Shown piece by piece: positions 41,469-53,275 of a stretch of 64,000 nucleotides of DNA (the first letter of the stretch is position 1; each line of letters starts with the position of its first letter). The stretch spans positions 2,344,410 through 2,408,409 of the forward strand of contig JAVLUZ010000150.1 of NCBI GenBank assembly GCA_036768485.1, given 5' to 3'. The translations under genes and the position numbers were made by a program. This DNA comes from Mermis nigrescens. Taxonomy: Eukaryota; Nematoda; Enoplea; Mermithida; Mermithidae. The notes beneath the pieces were generated by a model. That model saw nothing but the letters and a program-made list of their open reading frames with translations. It made no database searches and had not been told where the DNA came from.

Positions 41469-44400
41469 TTAATTTCGAGAAAAATACGGCAAAGTGTCGT
41501 TGACATGTACAATGTGTGTATTATGTGTCTGTAAATTTTCGATTTCAATGTTTGGATGCATGATTTTAACAATTTTGAAAGGCCCTTTGTGCTTGTTTGC
41601 TAATTTTTGTGTTTGCCCTTGCAAAACAGTGTGTGAAACTTGAAGTACAAGATCTCCAATATTGTACAAAATTACGTGTGCTTTTCGATTATATTGTGCA
41701 GAATACTTGTTTTGGGCGTGTGTAATATTTGCGTTTGCTTTAGCGTATGCAAGTGTGAAAAAATGTTTGAGCTCATTTGCATAATCGCCAAGATCCATAT
41801 ATGGGGTTGGCGTAAATTGAAAAACTGAGTCGTATGGCAAGAGTGGTTCCCGGCCATAAATAAGTTCAAATGGCGAAAAACCTGTGGTATCATGTATATA
41901 TGTATGTTTGTGCAAAAAATTGCGAACGGCAAATATTCGTCCCAGTCTTTTTGCCAAGTATCGACATAAAAACGAATGCGAGTGATCAGTGTTTGATTAG
42001 TGCGTTCGATTTCTCCATTAGAAATTGGATGATAGGGGGTCGTATGTACTTTAAGTGTATTGCATAAGCGAGTAATTTCTGTGAACAGAATAGATGTGAA
42101 ATTTGTCCCCCTGTCGCAATGAATTATTGATGGTGCGCCGTGTTTGCAAACGATATGTGTAACAAAAACTTTGGCTGCGGTGTATGCTGTGATGTCTTCT
42201 ACTGCGACAGCTTCAACATATTTACTAAAATAATCGACAAAAGTGATAATGAAACGATTGCCTTTTTCCGTGATAGGTAGCGGACCAATACAATCTAGAC
42301 CTACTCTGTGAAAAGGACCTGTTGCATGTATAGGAACAAGCTCAGCTTGAATATTACGATGTACAGGCTTGTTCATTTGGCAGTCAAAACATGTTTTACA
42401 ATAATTTGCAATGTCATGTCTCATAGTAGGCCAAAAGTATCTGCGATTTATGAGTTTGAATGTCTTACAAGCCCCAAAATGACCTGCGAATTTGCTGTCA
42501 TGATTTGCTTGCAATATTGATGGTTTAAGTGCATGCGGGACATACAACTTGTTCTTGCTATTAAATTTACGGTGTAGAATGCCATCAATTAAGGTGTAAA
42601 GACTGTGCGCATAGCTTGTAGGATCATTTAATTGTTCTATAATGTCATGCGTTTGTTTGTCAGACATTTGATATTCCTTGATGTTTTTAATATATTCTTC
42701 GGTGTCAGTAGCCTCTTCTTCTAAACCGAAAAAAAGCACTTGTGATGCGGGATGTGTGTTTAAATTTTTGATGTCTGCGTTTTGTGCCTGATTTTCTATA
42801 GGACAGCGAGATAAAGCATCTGCGTTTTGATTTTTCGATCCTTTACGAGGTTGGATGTCTAGATTGTAAGCTGACAAAGCTAGACCCCACCGAGCTATTC
42901 TGCCTGACGGATTTTCTTTATGCAAAACTGATTTAACGGACGTATGATCTGTATATACTGTGATTGACTGTTGAAACAAATATGGGCGAAAATGTTCAAC
43001 GAAAGTATACACAGCGAGTGTTTCGAGTTCTGTGATGCCGTAATTAAGTTCCGCTGGCTTTAAGCCTCTACTTGCGAATGCAATAGGATGCTCGTGATTA
43101 TCAGGACCTATCTGCGCTAAAACTGCGCCAATGCCGACTCGAGACGCATCGGTCTGAAGTATGAAAGGTTTGGCGAAATCTGGATACTGTAGGACAGGTG
43201 CGTTTACAAGCAGAAATTTTAATATGTCGAATGCATTCTGCTGCTGTTTGCCCCATGAAAATTTTTGGTTCTTGCGCAAAAGTTGAGTGAGCGGAAATGA
43301 AATTTGCACGCAATTTGGAATGAATCGACGATAATATGACGGAAGTCCTAAGAAAGACTTAACTTGCTTTATGTTCAGAGGTGTCAATATGTGTGTTATT
43401 GCAGCGATTTTTTCGGGATCAGGCGAAATGCCATGTGCCAAAATAACGTGCCCGAGATATTTTACGTGTGATTGGGAAAATCTGCATTTTTGGATGCGTA
43501 ATTTTAAGCCTGCTCGATGTAATCGACTAAGTACTTGCTCGAGATTGTAAAGCATTTCGGAGTGCGTTTTTGCGAAAATAATTATATCATCGATGTATAC
43601 CATGCAGATATTCCATTGTATGCCGCTTAGGAGAACATCCATGAGACGTTGGAATGTACTCGGCGCGTTGCACAAACCGAAAGGCAAATATCAAAATTCA
43701 TAGTGGCCGTTCGATGCATTAAAAGCTGTTTTTTCCTGATCTGCTTGACTGATTGGTACTGTGAAATATGCGTTTGCTTGATCTAATATGCTAAAATATT
43801 TTGCACCTTTTAATGTGTCCAATATACTGTGTATGTGAGGAATAGGGTAGCTGTCTTTTTTGGTAACTTTGTTCAGTGCACAAAAATCGATACACATTCT
43901 GTACCCACCATCCTTTTTCGGCACTAAAACTGTATTGGTGCACCAAGGAGAATTACTTTTCTGAATGATGCCTTGTTGTTCTAATTTTTCTACCTCTTTT
44001 TGAATAATTTCACGTTCTCTTGGTGAAATACGAAAAGGTAGTCGACGAATAGGTCTATGATCCCCTGTGTCTATGCAGTGCTCTACCATGTTTGTGCGAC
44101 CAGTGTCTTCAGCAGTTTTAGCATACAAATTTGGATACTTAGCTAATGTTTGTATCAAAGTCAATTTTTCGGCCTCCGATAAATCTGTATTTTGTAAATC
44201 AATGTTTTCCTGCAGCCATTTTTCAGTGTGAATGTCTGACTGAATGCGTGTATGCTTGTCTGAATACACGAAAGAATCTTGTACTGCATTTATGTTTCCA
44301 ATATGCATTTTGTGAAAAAGTAAAACTGCATATTTTTGCGGATTTAGCACAGATACTAAAATGCGATTATCTGCTGGGTTTGTGATAGAACTTGCAAAGC

Positions 44401-44539
44401 AGATACCGAATTTTTCGTACAACGTTTGTGAAGGCAAAAACTGAACTAAGTTTGATGATGAGTATAATGCCGATATAGGTACTGAAAATTCGGAAATACT
44501 GTGTGGCGGTAATGTCATGTGACACAAGTCGAGCATCAT
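41469..44539 (-). pseudogene. pol: Ty3/gypsy-type pol: RT, RNase H, integrase (decayed)
   Basis: Copies the element's RNA to DNA and integrates it. From the 5' side (44539): a pre-RT linker, then the RT with LPFRISPREREIIQKEVEKL, VPKKDGGYRMCIDF and YIDD at the catalytic site. RNase H follows (LQTDASRVGIGAVLAQ, TDHTSVKSVL, NADALSR), then the integrase HHCC finger (GHFGACKTF ... CKTCFDCQ) and the DD35E core (GLDCIGPL, HCDRGTNF, NGEIERTNQT). The C-terminus has a KGPFKIV (GPY/F-like) motif. Two lesions: an in-frame TGA at 43691-43693 between YEF and LPFG in the RT, and a frameshift near 41930 in the integrase after the catalytic glutamate. The protein resumes in the other frame at about 41957 and ends at 41469. 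Gag and protease are missing; the copy is 5'-truncated and not functional. Confidence 0.92.
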
Positions 44540-45982
44540 ATTTCAAGTTTTTTTCAAGCCATTTCAAGCTGCACTGGCTTGAAATTCCGTATGGCAGAAA
44601 TTTAGCAAAACAAGTCTTTTCAAGCCATTTCAAGCAAGGTCTACGAAAGACAATAATTTTTATTATGTCAAGTGTCAACTGCACACAAGGAAGCCCTAAT
44701 TACATATGCGTTACCGTAGCACATTTATTTGTTATTATATGCGCGGTACGTGCATACTGCATGTCAGCGCATGCTATTTCTATGCACAATAGGTGAGCAG
44801 ATATTAAACGTTTATATGAATACTGTATAACAATGTAGGTACATACATGATGTACGTGGGTAAGTATGTATAAATACGAAGCAATGGCCACCTACCTTTT
44901 AAGCAAGACAATAGTATCAACAATGAACACAGGAGCAAGTATACGTATTTACACGAGTCGTATTTCATAATTTTTTATTGCACCGCGGATGTGTTGGTCT
45001 AAAATCATTTCACGAACAAGAAGCGAAGCATCAAGTGTTTGACAAAGATGCACGGATTGCTAAAGCTGCTATTTTTAATGCTAATAATTCAGGCTGACAG
45101 TAAAATAGAGCTGTTGGCTTAGCAAGAATGAAATGCAGGACTCATCTTATAAAAACATGTATAAAACGATTGAAAAAAATTTTCAAATTAAAAAAAAATT
45201 GTACAGTACCGAGTTAGCATATTTTGGACAAGTGGCTGTTGTCCGTAGAATTGTAATATCATTTATAGCACAAAATGACTTAGATTTCCATCAACTGGAA
45301 TAGGAGATACCGATTAAAAAAGGCTTTGTGTGCAATAGAGGTCTCCAGGTCTAAACCGAGAAACGCCCGACTATTGAAGCACTTAGTGAATCAGCTATTC
45401 AGAAATCCCACTGTATAAATATTTAATAAGTACTAGGAAAGCGTACCTACAATATTCAGGGAACATGAATGCCGATTTAGAGAAATCAGCCTGATCAAAT
45501 ATGCGGGTCAACCAAAAACTTTCAAGGTGAATGCTCAAAAACTAATAGAAAGTTTTTTAGTACACCAGAATTATGATCATATTTTCCGGATAATTTTGAG
45601 CATTGCTGAAGTGTTTTAGATTCCATTCATTTTAGGCCATTTCGTTGCAATTATCGTCGGATTTTTTCAAACAAAGCAAGGGCTCTCTGATTATCAGATT
45701 AAATTAGAGGAACAGATTTGAATTATCAGAAGGAAATGTTATAATTTCAACAGAGAATTTTGTCCTGGTACAATCGTAAAGCGTGTCTGCAAGAAAACAT
45801 GAATTAGCCCAAGATTTTGGCACATGAACTTGCCTGATTTTAATCCTATCGGATTGCTTGGCACAAAATAAGAGAATACAACTGTTTGTAGGGAATAGTC
45901 TTCATGAAACGGAAGCAATAATTTAAAGAAAATCCCCCAGCATGCATGCTCCTGGGCAATAGTTAAGCTTACACCTTGGAAG
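44540..45982. other. No gene; AT-rich flank of the gypsy remnant
   Basis: Immediately outside the pol truncation point lie CAAG-type words (TTCAAGCCATTTCAAG, 44540-44635), also found near 59570-59670. The rest is AT-rich with no domain-bearing frame. No gag or protease was found. Confidence 0.35.
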
Positions 45983-46106
45983 ACTATATTTTGTTTCACA
46001 TAAGTTTGCGCCTTTTATTGAGTCAGCATCCCCCTGCCAAACGCTATTGGCTTACGCTAATAAAAAAACTAAGGAAACTGCAAGCTTATGTGAAACGGTT
46101 TATAGT
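45983..46106. mobile_element. Small MITE with AGTCTGTTTCACATAAG-type ends
   Basis: A 124-bp unit bounded by ACTATATTTTGTTTCACATAAG-like sequence and its inverted counterpart ending CTTATGTGAAACGGTTTATAGT-like sequence. Single ends with the same AGTCTGTTTCA word occur at 28684, 29622, 40034, 40567 and 62034. The target duplication is not clear. Confidence 0.5.
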
Positions 46107-46112
46107 CGCGAT

Positions 46113-46380
46113 CATAGGTGGGCAGCACCAAAATTCAAGGGGGAAGGTGCAAAAATTTTTTGAAAGTCAAAAAACGGTCTCAAAATGGTGATCATCGGGC
46201 GAAAAAATTTTTTTCGACGTTCCTCGATGACCGCTATCCATTGGCATCAAAAAATCGCAAAAAAGTGAACAAATTCTTTGAAATCGAATTCTGGGGGTTG
46301 TATTTTGGTTTCTGGGGTATTCGGCCAGCTGGAATGGGGGTGTGCATACCCCCAAACCTCCCACCCCACGCCTACGTGTG
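46113..46380 (+). mobile_element. M2 hAT-like element, perfect TSD
   Basis: A 268-bp copy beginning CATAGGTGGGCAGCACC and ending CCCCACGCCTACGTGTG, flanked on both sides by GTCGCGAT (46105-46112 and 46381-46388). It inserted at the edge of the small MITE that ends at 46106. Several overlapping open frames on both strands are shadows of the repeat. Confidence 0.88.
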
Positions 46381-46789
46381 GTCGCGATTTGGAGAGGCGA
46401 AAAATCAAACCAACCACAAACTTGAAATCAATGAGTAGCATCACATCTTTGTCGAACTATTCTGGAATATTAATTTACTCCAAGCGGAAACGTTTAATTT
46501 AGTCAGATGAAATGTATTTTAACGATTTTACTTCAATCATAGCCTCATTGCATTCTTTCTTCTGACAGAATGCTATGAAGGGAAAGCACTTTTTTCTAAC
46601 ATTAAAATTAGTGCGAAAATCAAAACTTATGGCACTAAAACGAAATTTTTGCAGCATTCGCATAAGGGCATTAGATTTATCCAGATGCTGCGGATAAATG
46701 CACGCGACGTTACATTATTCTCCAGTACGTTGTAGTTGCATGCAGAATTAAGTTATTCCACTCGGTCTTTGATTGGCAGTGTGAAATCA

Positions 46790-47033
46790 TGCATGAGCGT
46801 GGGGGTTCGGGGGTCAACCCTTTTCAGAATCAGCCAGACATCCAGAATTAATTTTTTTCCGAAATTTCTTTCGTTTTTCTCTGCAATTTTTTTATGCTAA
46901 TGGATAAATATCAGTAAGGAACGATGAAGATGGTGTCTTTTCATCCTATTGTCAATTTTTAGGCACTTCTTTAACTTCAAAAACTTTTAATCCCTGCTCT
47001 CCGAAGAATCCTGGTCGCGCCCATCTTTTCCTC
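46790..47033 (-). mobile_element. M2-like fragment abutting the Tc1 element
   Basis: It contains CATGAGCGTGGGGGTTCGGG at one end and TCCTGGTCGCGCCCATC at the other, with a diverged inverted M2 interior (TTTTTTTATGCTAATGGATA, then CATCCTATTGTCAATTTTT). It lies directly next to the 3' end of the Tc1-like transposase. No target duplication was found. Confidence 0.4.
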
Positions 47034-47767
47034 CTACACTGCGCAATTAGAACAGTGTAGGGCCGCCGTTGTTTTTAAAGACCTGAGGAATAACTTTCAC
47101 AGAGTGAGTAATGTAACGTCTGCATTGCTCAACAGTCATGTGAATATTCCAGAATTGTTCGATCCCATTGATTAATTCTTCCAAGTTATTCGGCTTAACT
47201 ATAGCCCGTAAATACTCTTTCATTTGGTGCCAAACATTCTCAATAGGATTAAGATCAGGCGATTCAGGTGGCCAGAATGTTGGTGTATAATTCAAGTTTC
47301 TTGCCTGTATGAAATTGAGCGTTTCTCGGCTTTTATGTACTGGAGCACTGTCAGCCTGGAAAATGTAATCGTTATCAGGATAATTTTCGGACACAAAGGG
47401 TATCAAACCTTCTTTCAATATATCCGCATAAATTTCCGAATTTATCCTAGTCCTTTCCGGCATGATAACGATTCTAGTGGCACCTCGCCAACTTATGCCA
47501 GCCCAGACATGGACCTTCACCGGGTGTTTAGCACGAGATCGTAGAGTCATGAATTTATCGCCATTCTTCGACCAAATAACTCTCTTATGGCGTTCGAGCT
47601 GACAAGGCGAAAAGATTACATATGAATTCATACGTCGTAAATGCATCTCACATACCTCCTAATATTTACTTATTATTTGCAAAACTCACTTAATGGCAAT
47701 TTAACCGATATCAAATCAATTAAAAAAAATCGATGCTTCCACGTTTTCTGAAGGGACGGGGCCAGAC

Positions 47768-47990
47768 GATAGGTGGGCAGCACCAAAATTCTGGAGGGTG
47801 GGGTGTGCAAAATTTAAAACGGCCTTAAAAATGGTGGTAGGGCAAAAAACATCATTTTTCGACGTTTCTCGACAGCGCCATCCATTAGCATCAAAAAATT
47901 GCGGAAAAAATGAAAAAAATTTTCAAAATAGAATTCTGGGGGTATTTGGCCGGCTGGAGGGTGCATTGCATACCCCCACGTCCACGTGTG
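47768..47990 (+). mobile_element. M2 hAT-like element inside the Tc1 intron, perfect TSD
   Basis: A 223-bp copy beginning GATAGGTGGGCAGCACC and ending CCCCACGTCCACGTGTG, flanked on both sides by GGCCAGAC (47760-47767 and 47991-47998). Non-coding. Confidence 0.88.
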
Positions 47991-48629
47991 GGCCAGACCA
48001 AATATGCACAGCAGGGTGGGCCTGACGGGTAAGCCAATTCCTGCGGGTCAATTTTGGAAACTTTTCAGAGGAAAATATCGTAAGCATCTATTTATAAATT
48101 CAAAATAACAAAAATACCATGCACAGTTTCTAATTATATAAGCAGCTTTGCAAAAAATTTGGGAATATTGTTTGAATTTTACTTTAATTTTGCCTTTATT
48201 ACCAAAAATTTCCCTTTTGCTCTCCTACGGGTCTATACTGCACAAAGGCGTAGAGAAGTTTGGAGGTGTTTTTAGACCCCGCCGAGAATCTGCCAGACCC
48301 CAGTATTCAGTTTTTTCGAAAATGTTTTTTAATTTTCCTTTGCAATTTTTTTGCCAGTGGATAGCGCAGCGCTCATTCAGAAGTGTTGAAAACGGTTTAT
48401 CCGCCCTACCATCAATTTTTAGGTAGGAACTTCTTTTAATCTCAAATTTTCGTGACCCCCTGAATGATAGCACCCATCTATGGTCTGGATCGGTAGCGCT
48501 TTGAAAAAGCGTTTTAACTAATTAAAATTTTCCAGCTTGTCTTGTGCCGGATTTAATCTTTCTGTATAATTTTTCTAAAAAGCAGTAGTAAGCAAACACC
48601 TCTGTAACCCATGGTGAATAATTCAAGAC

Positions 48630-49155
48630 CAGACATGCACGTGGGGGGTTGGGGGTCTAGACCCGCCAGAAGGGCAAACCCGAATCTTTTCTGGCAAAAA
48701 ATAAAGCAAAATTACGGTAAAAATCGTACAAAAATCGCGAATTTCTTGCAAACGTGCTTGAAATTGACTACAAACTGTATATGAAGGTTAGTTTCTGTCA
48801 TATTTACGTTTATAGTCAATTTTAAAGCCATTTTTACCCGAAAAAATCGCAAAAATTGACCCCCCAGAACCGGCTGTCCGCGCCCCCAGACCGACCTGCT
48901 GTGCATCAATGGTCTAGATCCCTCCAGAAGGGCAAACCCAAAATTTTTCTGGTAAAAATAAGGCAAATTACGGTAAAAATCGTACAAAAAATCGCAAATT
49001 TATTTCGGAAGTACGTAAAATTGATTGGAAACTGTACATATATAGAGCTTAGTTTCTATTCTATTCAGGCTTATAGTAATTTTAACGCAATTTTTGGCCG
49101 GAAAATCTGAAAAATGGACCCCCCAGAACCGGCTAACCCCCTCCCAGACCTGACA
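48630..49155. repeat. Tandem duplication, two ~250-bp units
   Basis: Two units start near 48640 and 48905. Each has a GGTCTAGA start, CCAGAAGGGCAAACCC, TTACGGTAAAAATCGTACAA, and an end at CCCCCCAGAACCGGCT. They differ at many positions. The unit edges carry AGACATGCACG/GACATGCAGTG words. It lies within the Tc1 intron. Non-coding. Confidence 0.75.
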
Positions 49156-49211
49156 TGCAGTGCATTCGAATCTTTTCTACATCGTTTTTCAACGCAATAC
49201 ACCAGAAAACG

Positions 49212-49349
<138 letters not shown>

Positions 49350-49868
49350 ATGACAAAGTGTAAACCTGGAATTACCTGGATACAGCTCTCGTCCGTGAAA
49401 ATAATATTTTCCAAGACGTTAATATTTTCCACTAAAGTGGCGCAGAATTGCACGCGTTTCAGCTTATTGGCGTCACTGGACAATTTGGCAATATTTTGGA
49501 TGGACAGGTGCCCATCCTATTTTGCGCCGCAATCTATTTACAGTCCGACTAGAAACTTTGAGTCCAAAGCGAGCCGCTATTTTGTTAGCGATTTGACAGC
49601 CAGTCAGTTCATTATTATCCATCATTTGATCATCAATGAAATTGAGTACTGCTTGCAGAACTTGCTGTGGTCTACCGGAACGTGATGCATCAAACAAATG
49701 GTGGCGTTCAGATACGCGAGAAAGAAGGCGAGAAATTCCGGTTCTGTGCGCCCGAATTCCTTCTTCATAATTAATTACATGTCTAATGTCATTAATAGAA
49801 CGGTTTCGCCTACTAAGTCAATAGATTCGTTCACGGAGGTATGGAGTATAGACGGTAACCTTTTGCAT

Positions 49869-49876
49869 CGAAATAT
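49869..49876 (-). other. Possible 5' splice acceptor context of the Tc1-like gene
   Basis: Just upstream of the Tc1 ATG the minus strand reads TTTTTGATTTCAG|ATATTTCG-ATG after a T-rich stretch, a good 3' splice site. It suggests a non-coding 5' exon farther upstream, which I could not identify. Confidence 0.35.
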
Positions 49877-50148
49877 CTGAAATCAAAAATATATAAAAAT
49901 AAAACAAGAAAAATAAATGGATGAATTAGCAATGATGTAATCAATGCAAGCACAGATCTAGCGCACTACAAAGACGCGTGAATCGTTAGTCGGTATGAAA
50001 AGGCCAACTAACGTATTGCCCTAACTGAACGCCCGGGAAGCTTGTTTCAAGTTAGCCCAAGAAAAGGCGCTTAAATTTTCGAGTCAATTTGCATATACGA
50101 CTTATTGTTCGAATTCAGATTAATGGGTTCGAATATCGGGATTCATGT

Positions 50149-51187
50149 CAGAGGCTCAGCCAGGATTTTGGTTCGGGGGCACATAGAATTTTTTTGCATT
50201 AAATACTTTGGTATAACAATGGATTACTTTTATATGCTTTTTTCTTTGCATTTAAGGTGATTTTGTCAGAGAAACGTTTTATTTTGCGGCTGAGGAAGTC
50301 TGAGGTGGCGCGCTTAAGCGCCCTCCAGCAAGACTCGGGTGGAGCCTGAAAATTTTGTAAGAAGAGCACTTTAGCATTAATTTTTAAAGTTAAATTTTTC
50401 ACAAAATCAGCCAAATATTGATTCTGTATATAGCTTAATACAGCGTAATGCAAAAAACTCTTCTCTGCGGCTAGGGGGTCTGGGTGGCGCGCTTAAGCTC
50501 TCTTCAGCAGGATCCGGGGCGGAGCCCCGGAAAAATTTTTGTAAAGCGTGTACTTTATTGTTGAATTTAAAGGTTTAATTCTTGGTCAAATCAGCCATAA
50601 CTTTGTCATGAATTTAGCCTAAAACATGCAAGATTTATCACCTCCGCATGGAAAAAAATTTTCAAGTGTTTCCCGTTGATTCATCTTGAATATAAAATTT
50701 TATTATAAAAAAATTTGGTTCTCAATGTCTTCAGATGGAATGTGATCTTTTTACAATATAAATCATAATAGATATGTGCAAAATGCACGAAACTTCAGTC
50801 ATTTTCACTAACATGTATGTAGAATCATGTGTCCTTAAAGGAAAGAGAATTAACGGAAATGATCTAACTGACACAAAATGATTTTTACATGCTTTCAATA
50901 ACGTCCTAGCCCTTCTGAGTTTCATTCAGTGGACGAATGGGGCATTGAATCACTGAGATCGTGTGAAGCGCTGGAGTATTCGAGCTTAATCAAGCTTCTA
51001 AACTCAATTTAGGAACTGCTCAATAAGAAATAAGGATAGAATTGGCTCGACGCGCCGGAATATTTTGATGTTTTTACCTTTCTCAGATCAATTTTGGTCG
51101 CATTCTACTGCAGCATGGAATCAAAAAAATTTTTGAAAAATCTTAGGGGCGGCATTTGCTTCCTGCGTCCTCCTGGCTGCGGCCTTG
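50149..51187. mobile_element. M7-type hAT-like element, 1.04 kb
   Basis: It begins CAGAGGCTCAGCCAGGATTTT and ends TCCTGGCTGCGGCCTTG (about 13 of 17 paired), flanked by ATTCATGT (50141-50148) and ATTCTTGT (51188-51195), 7 of 8 identical. Inside are two modules with GGTGGCGCGCTTAAGC (50305 and 50484), related to modules at 14.8 and 25.2 kb. Non-coding. Confidence 0.7.
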
Positions 51188-51195
51188 ATTCTTGT

Positions 51196-52635
51196 CAAAT
51201 TTGCGAATAAAGCGGGCGCCGAGTTGATGAAACGGTAACCAGCAATAGACATTGCAATTACGAGTTATGACGCACAATTTGAGAACTGCATTAATATTTA
51301 GTTATGTATATCTCGAAGGCGCCGGACATTGTTACTGTCTCAGTAACATGCAGATCTACCGTGAAAGCTGCCAAATTCAGGAAAATTTAAATCAGTGGGT
51401 GGGGGCGCTCGAATTTTTAAGCTATCTATGCCAGTGGCGCCTAAATAAAAGGGGACGCTTAATTCAGATTGTGTTCGGATGACTAACAAATACCTACCAT
51501 AGAAAATAGATTTGCCAAGCAGGAAAATATTCTTTTTAACATTTTTGTTTATAAACCGTTCTATTTATGTATCCAGGCGCGTGGCTGAGGGGGATGGGGG
51601 ACTAATCTCTCAAAACTTTTGAAATACGGATATTTGTCACATGGTTTTTCACAGGAAAAATCAAAAATTCTCAACTTCATCCGTCAGACCAAACACGATG
51701 TGGCAAACTTTTGAGCACATGAACGAAGAATTTTTCGACGCTTCGCACCATACACATTTTCCTTGTATTTTATTTGTGTTCTACTTAAGCTGACAGGTAG
51801 ATGAAAATTATCTCTTTCCGTCTGCAAGAAATGCTAAAATCAGAAGGTAAGCTATGCAACGCGACTGAAAACAAACGTTCAAGCGGAAATTGATATCCTG
51901 CTCAGTATGGGGCAATATGAACTGTTGCTGTCAAAATTTTGAGGTTCCCGCCTTGTATAACGAATATTGAGAAATAATTCTTCTTTATGAATGAACCATT
52001 ATCTGTTACTGTAGTTTATAATCTTCCGTGCAGTCAGCAAAATGAAGTTCAGATACTATAAACCTCCCCTTTAACACAAGACTACAGTCTAAATTCTAAG
52101 ATAAAACTCCAATAAATGATGATTAGCGCGGACTGTACTTCGGTATGATATAATTTACCAAATGGTTTACAGGATGCACCTCGAATCGAAAGAAAGCAAA
52201 TCTAATAGTTTTTAATGTAGGCACACTGCTAATAATACGGAGTATAAAAGTTTTTCCCGTCCATAATCTCCAGCAGCAGGTACCGAGAAAAACATTGTTC
52301 ACTGCAGGAGCAGTATAGAAGATGTCAAGCTTCTTCTCATAAACTTGCAGCCAGACCACCAGAAACGTGCAATTAATCAATCTTTTAATTGAATAACAAC
52401 ACTAATTGTAGATGCGTCTGATGATGGATGATATATTTGGCATCAAAAACAGTACTGTACGAGTATGTACGAACGGGATAAAGCCAAAATAGATCCAGTA
52501 CCTACGTACTCTGTGCTGTACGTGTCAATTCGTAAATATCCGAAGAAGTCATAAATAAAAAAAGAAAAAACATCCTTAAACAACGCTCGGATTATGTGTT
52601 ATTTCAGTTGTTTTGCATAAGTTCGTTTGTGTAAA
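51196..52635. other. No gene seen upstream of the BEN-like exon
   Basis: Open frames here contain no domain. A CTTCGCACCATACACATTTT hairpin-like fragment lies near 51740. The last few hundred bases could be the promoter of the BEN-like gene, but no clear TATA or initiator element is evident. Confidence 0.3.
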
Positions 52636-53275
52636 ATGGCTACCGAGAAACGCTAAAAAAGGCGTAAAAAATTGAAAACTTTTGCTCTGATCGATTTTGA
52701 AGACGATACATTCGAAGTAGTTGAAACGAAGAAGATTTTATCTGGTGTCCTCGAGAGAGGAGGGCAGTGTGGTTTATAATTGGCCTGGTAAAGGAGCTAT
52801 TAATGGCGTTATTTTCGGATTCAGCAGTAGTAAATCGAATCTTATCAATTCCAAGGAGAATAATTTGTCTGGTTACGATTCCAAAGAGGAGGATCGCGAA
52901 TTAAGCGACGAGTGTTGTCCGTCTCGGTCCAAAAAGCAATCCAAAAAACAAAGATTAGATGAATTGGTGGCAACGGCTGGCTGGCATATTGGTCATCCAC
53001 CTGCAAACACAAGCTTTGATTTTGATGAAAATTTAGCAGATTTATCGCTTTCGTCTATGTTGTCCAGGGTGATAGGAGGCGAGCCAGATTTGTTTACATC
53101 ATTTGCTGTCCCGAGACTTCAAGTTCCCGATCCGAGAACGACGTTAGCCACTAGCTCTCCTCGCGAATCGCCAGTACAACAGTATCAAAATCCGATCAAC
53201 TGTATCCATTCCTCAAATCTACAGGTATACATACAAGATAAGCAAATTGATCACGGCTTAAAGCCATATCCTTCT
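52636..53275 (+). pseudogene. 5' exon of a BEN-like gene (lesions near the start)
   Basis: From ATG at 52636 the frame reads MATEKR, stop, then KRRKKLKTFALIDFEDDTFEVV. The FALIDFEDD..EVV phrase resembles the N-terminal module of BEND5-like and similar insect proteins. After a shift of one frame near 52765 the reading continues VVYNWPGKGAINGVIF, a serine-rich stretch with SRSKKQSKKQRLDELV (possible nuclear signal), and on to KPYPS with donor TCT|GTAAGA at 53276; a second candidate donor is CAG|GTATAC at 53225. The in-frame TAA and the frameshift suggest a decayed copy, or assembly errors. The link to the exon at 56935 is inference: phases do not match directly, so an exon may lie between. Confidence 0.5.

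Noticed and set aside
41228..41572. 114-codon minus-strand frame downstream of gypsy pol, considered as env
   Set aside because: It overlaps the integrase C-terminus in another frame, has no signal peptide or membrane anchor typical of an envelope protein, and no relation to one is visible.
46118..46502. Frames on both strands at the M2 element, up to 106 codons
   Set aside because: They cover a non-coding hAT-like element bounded by a perfect duplication.
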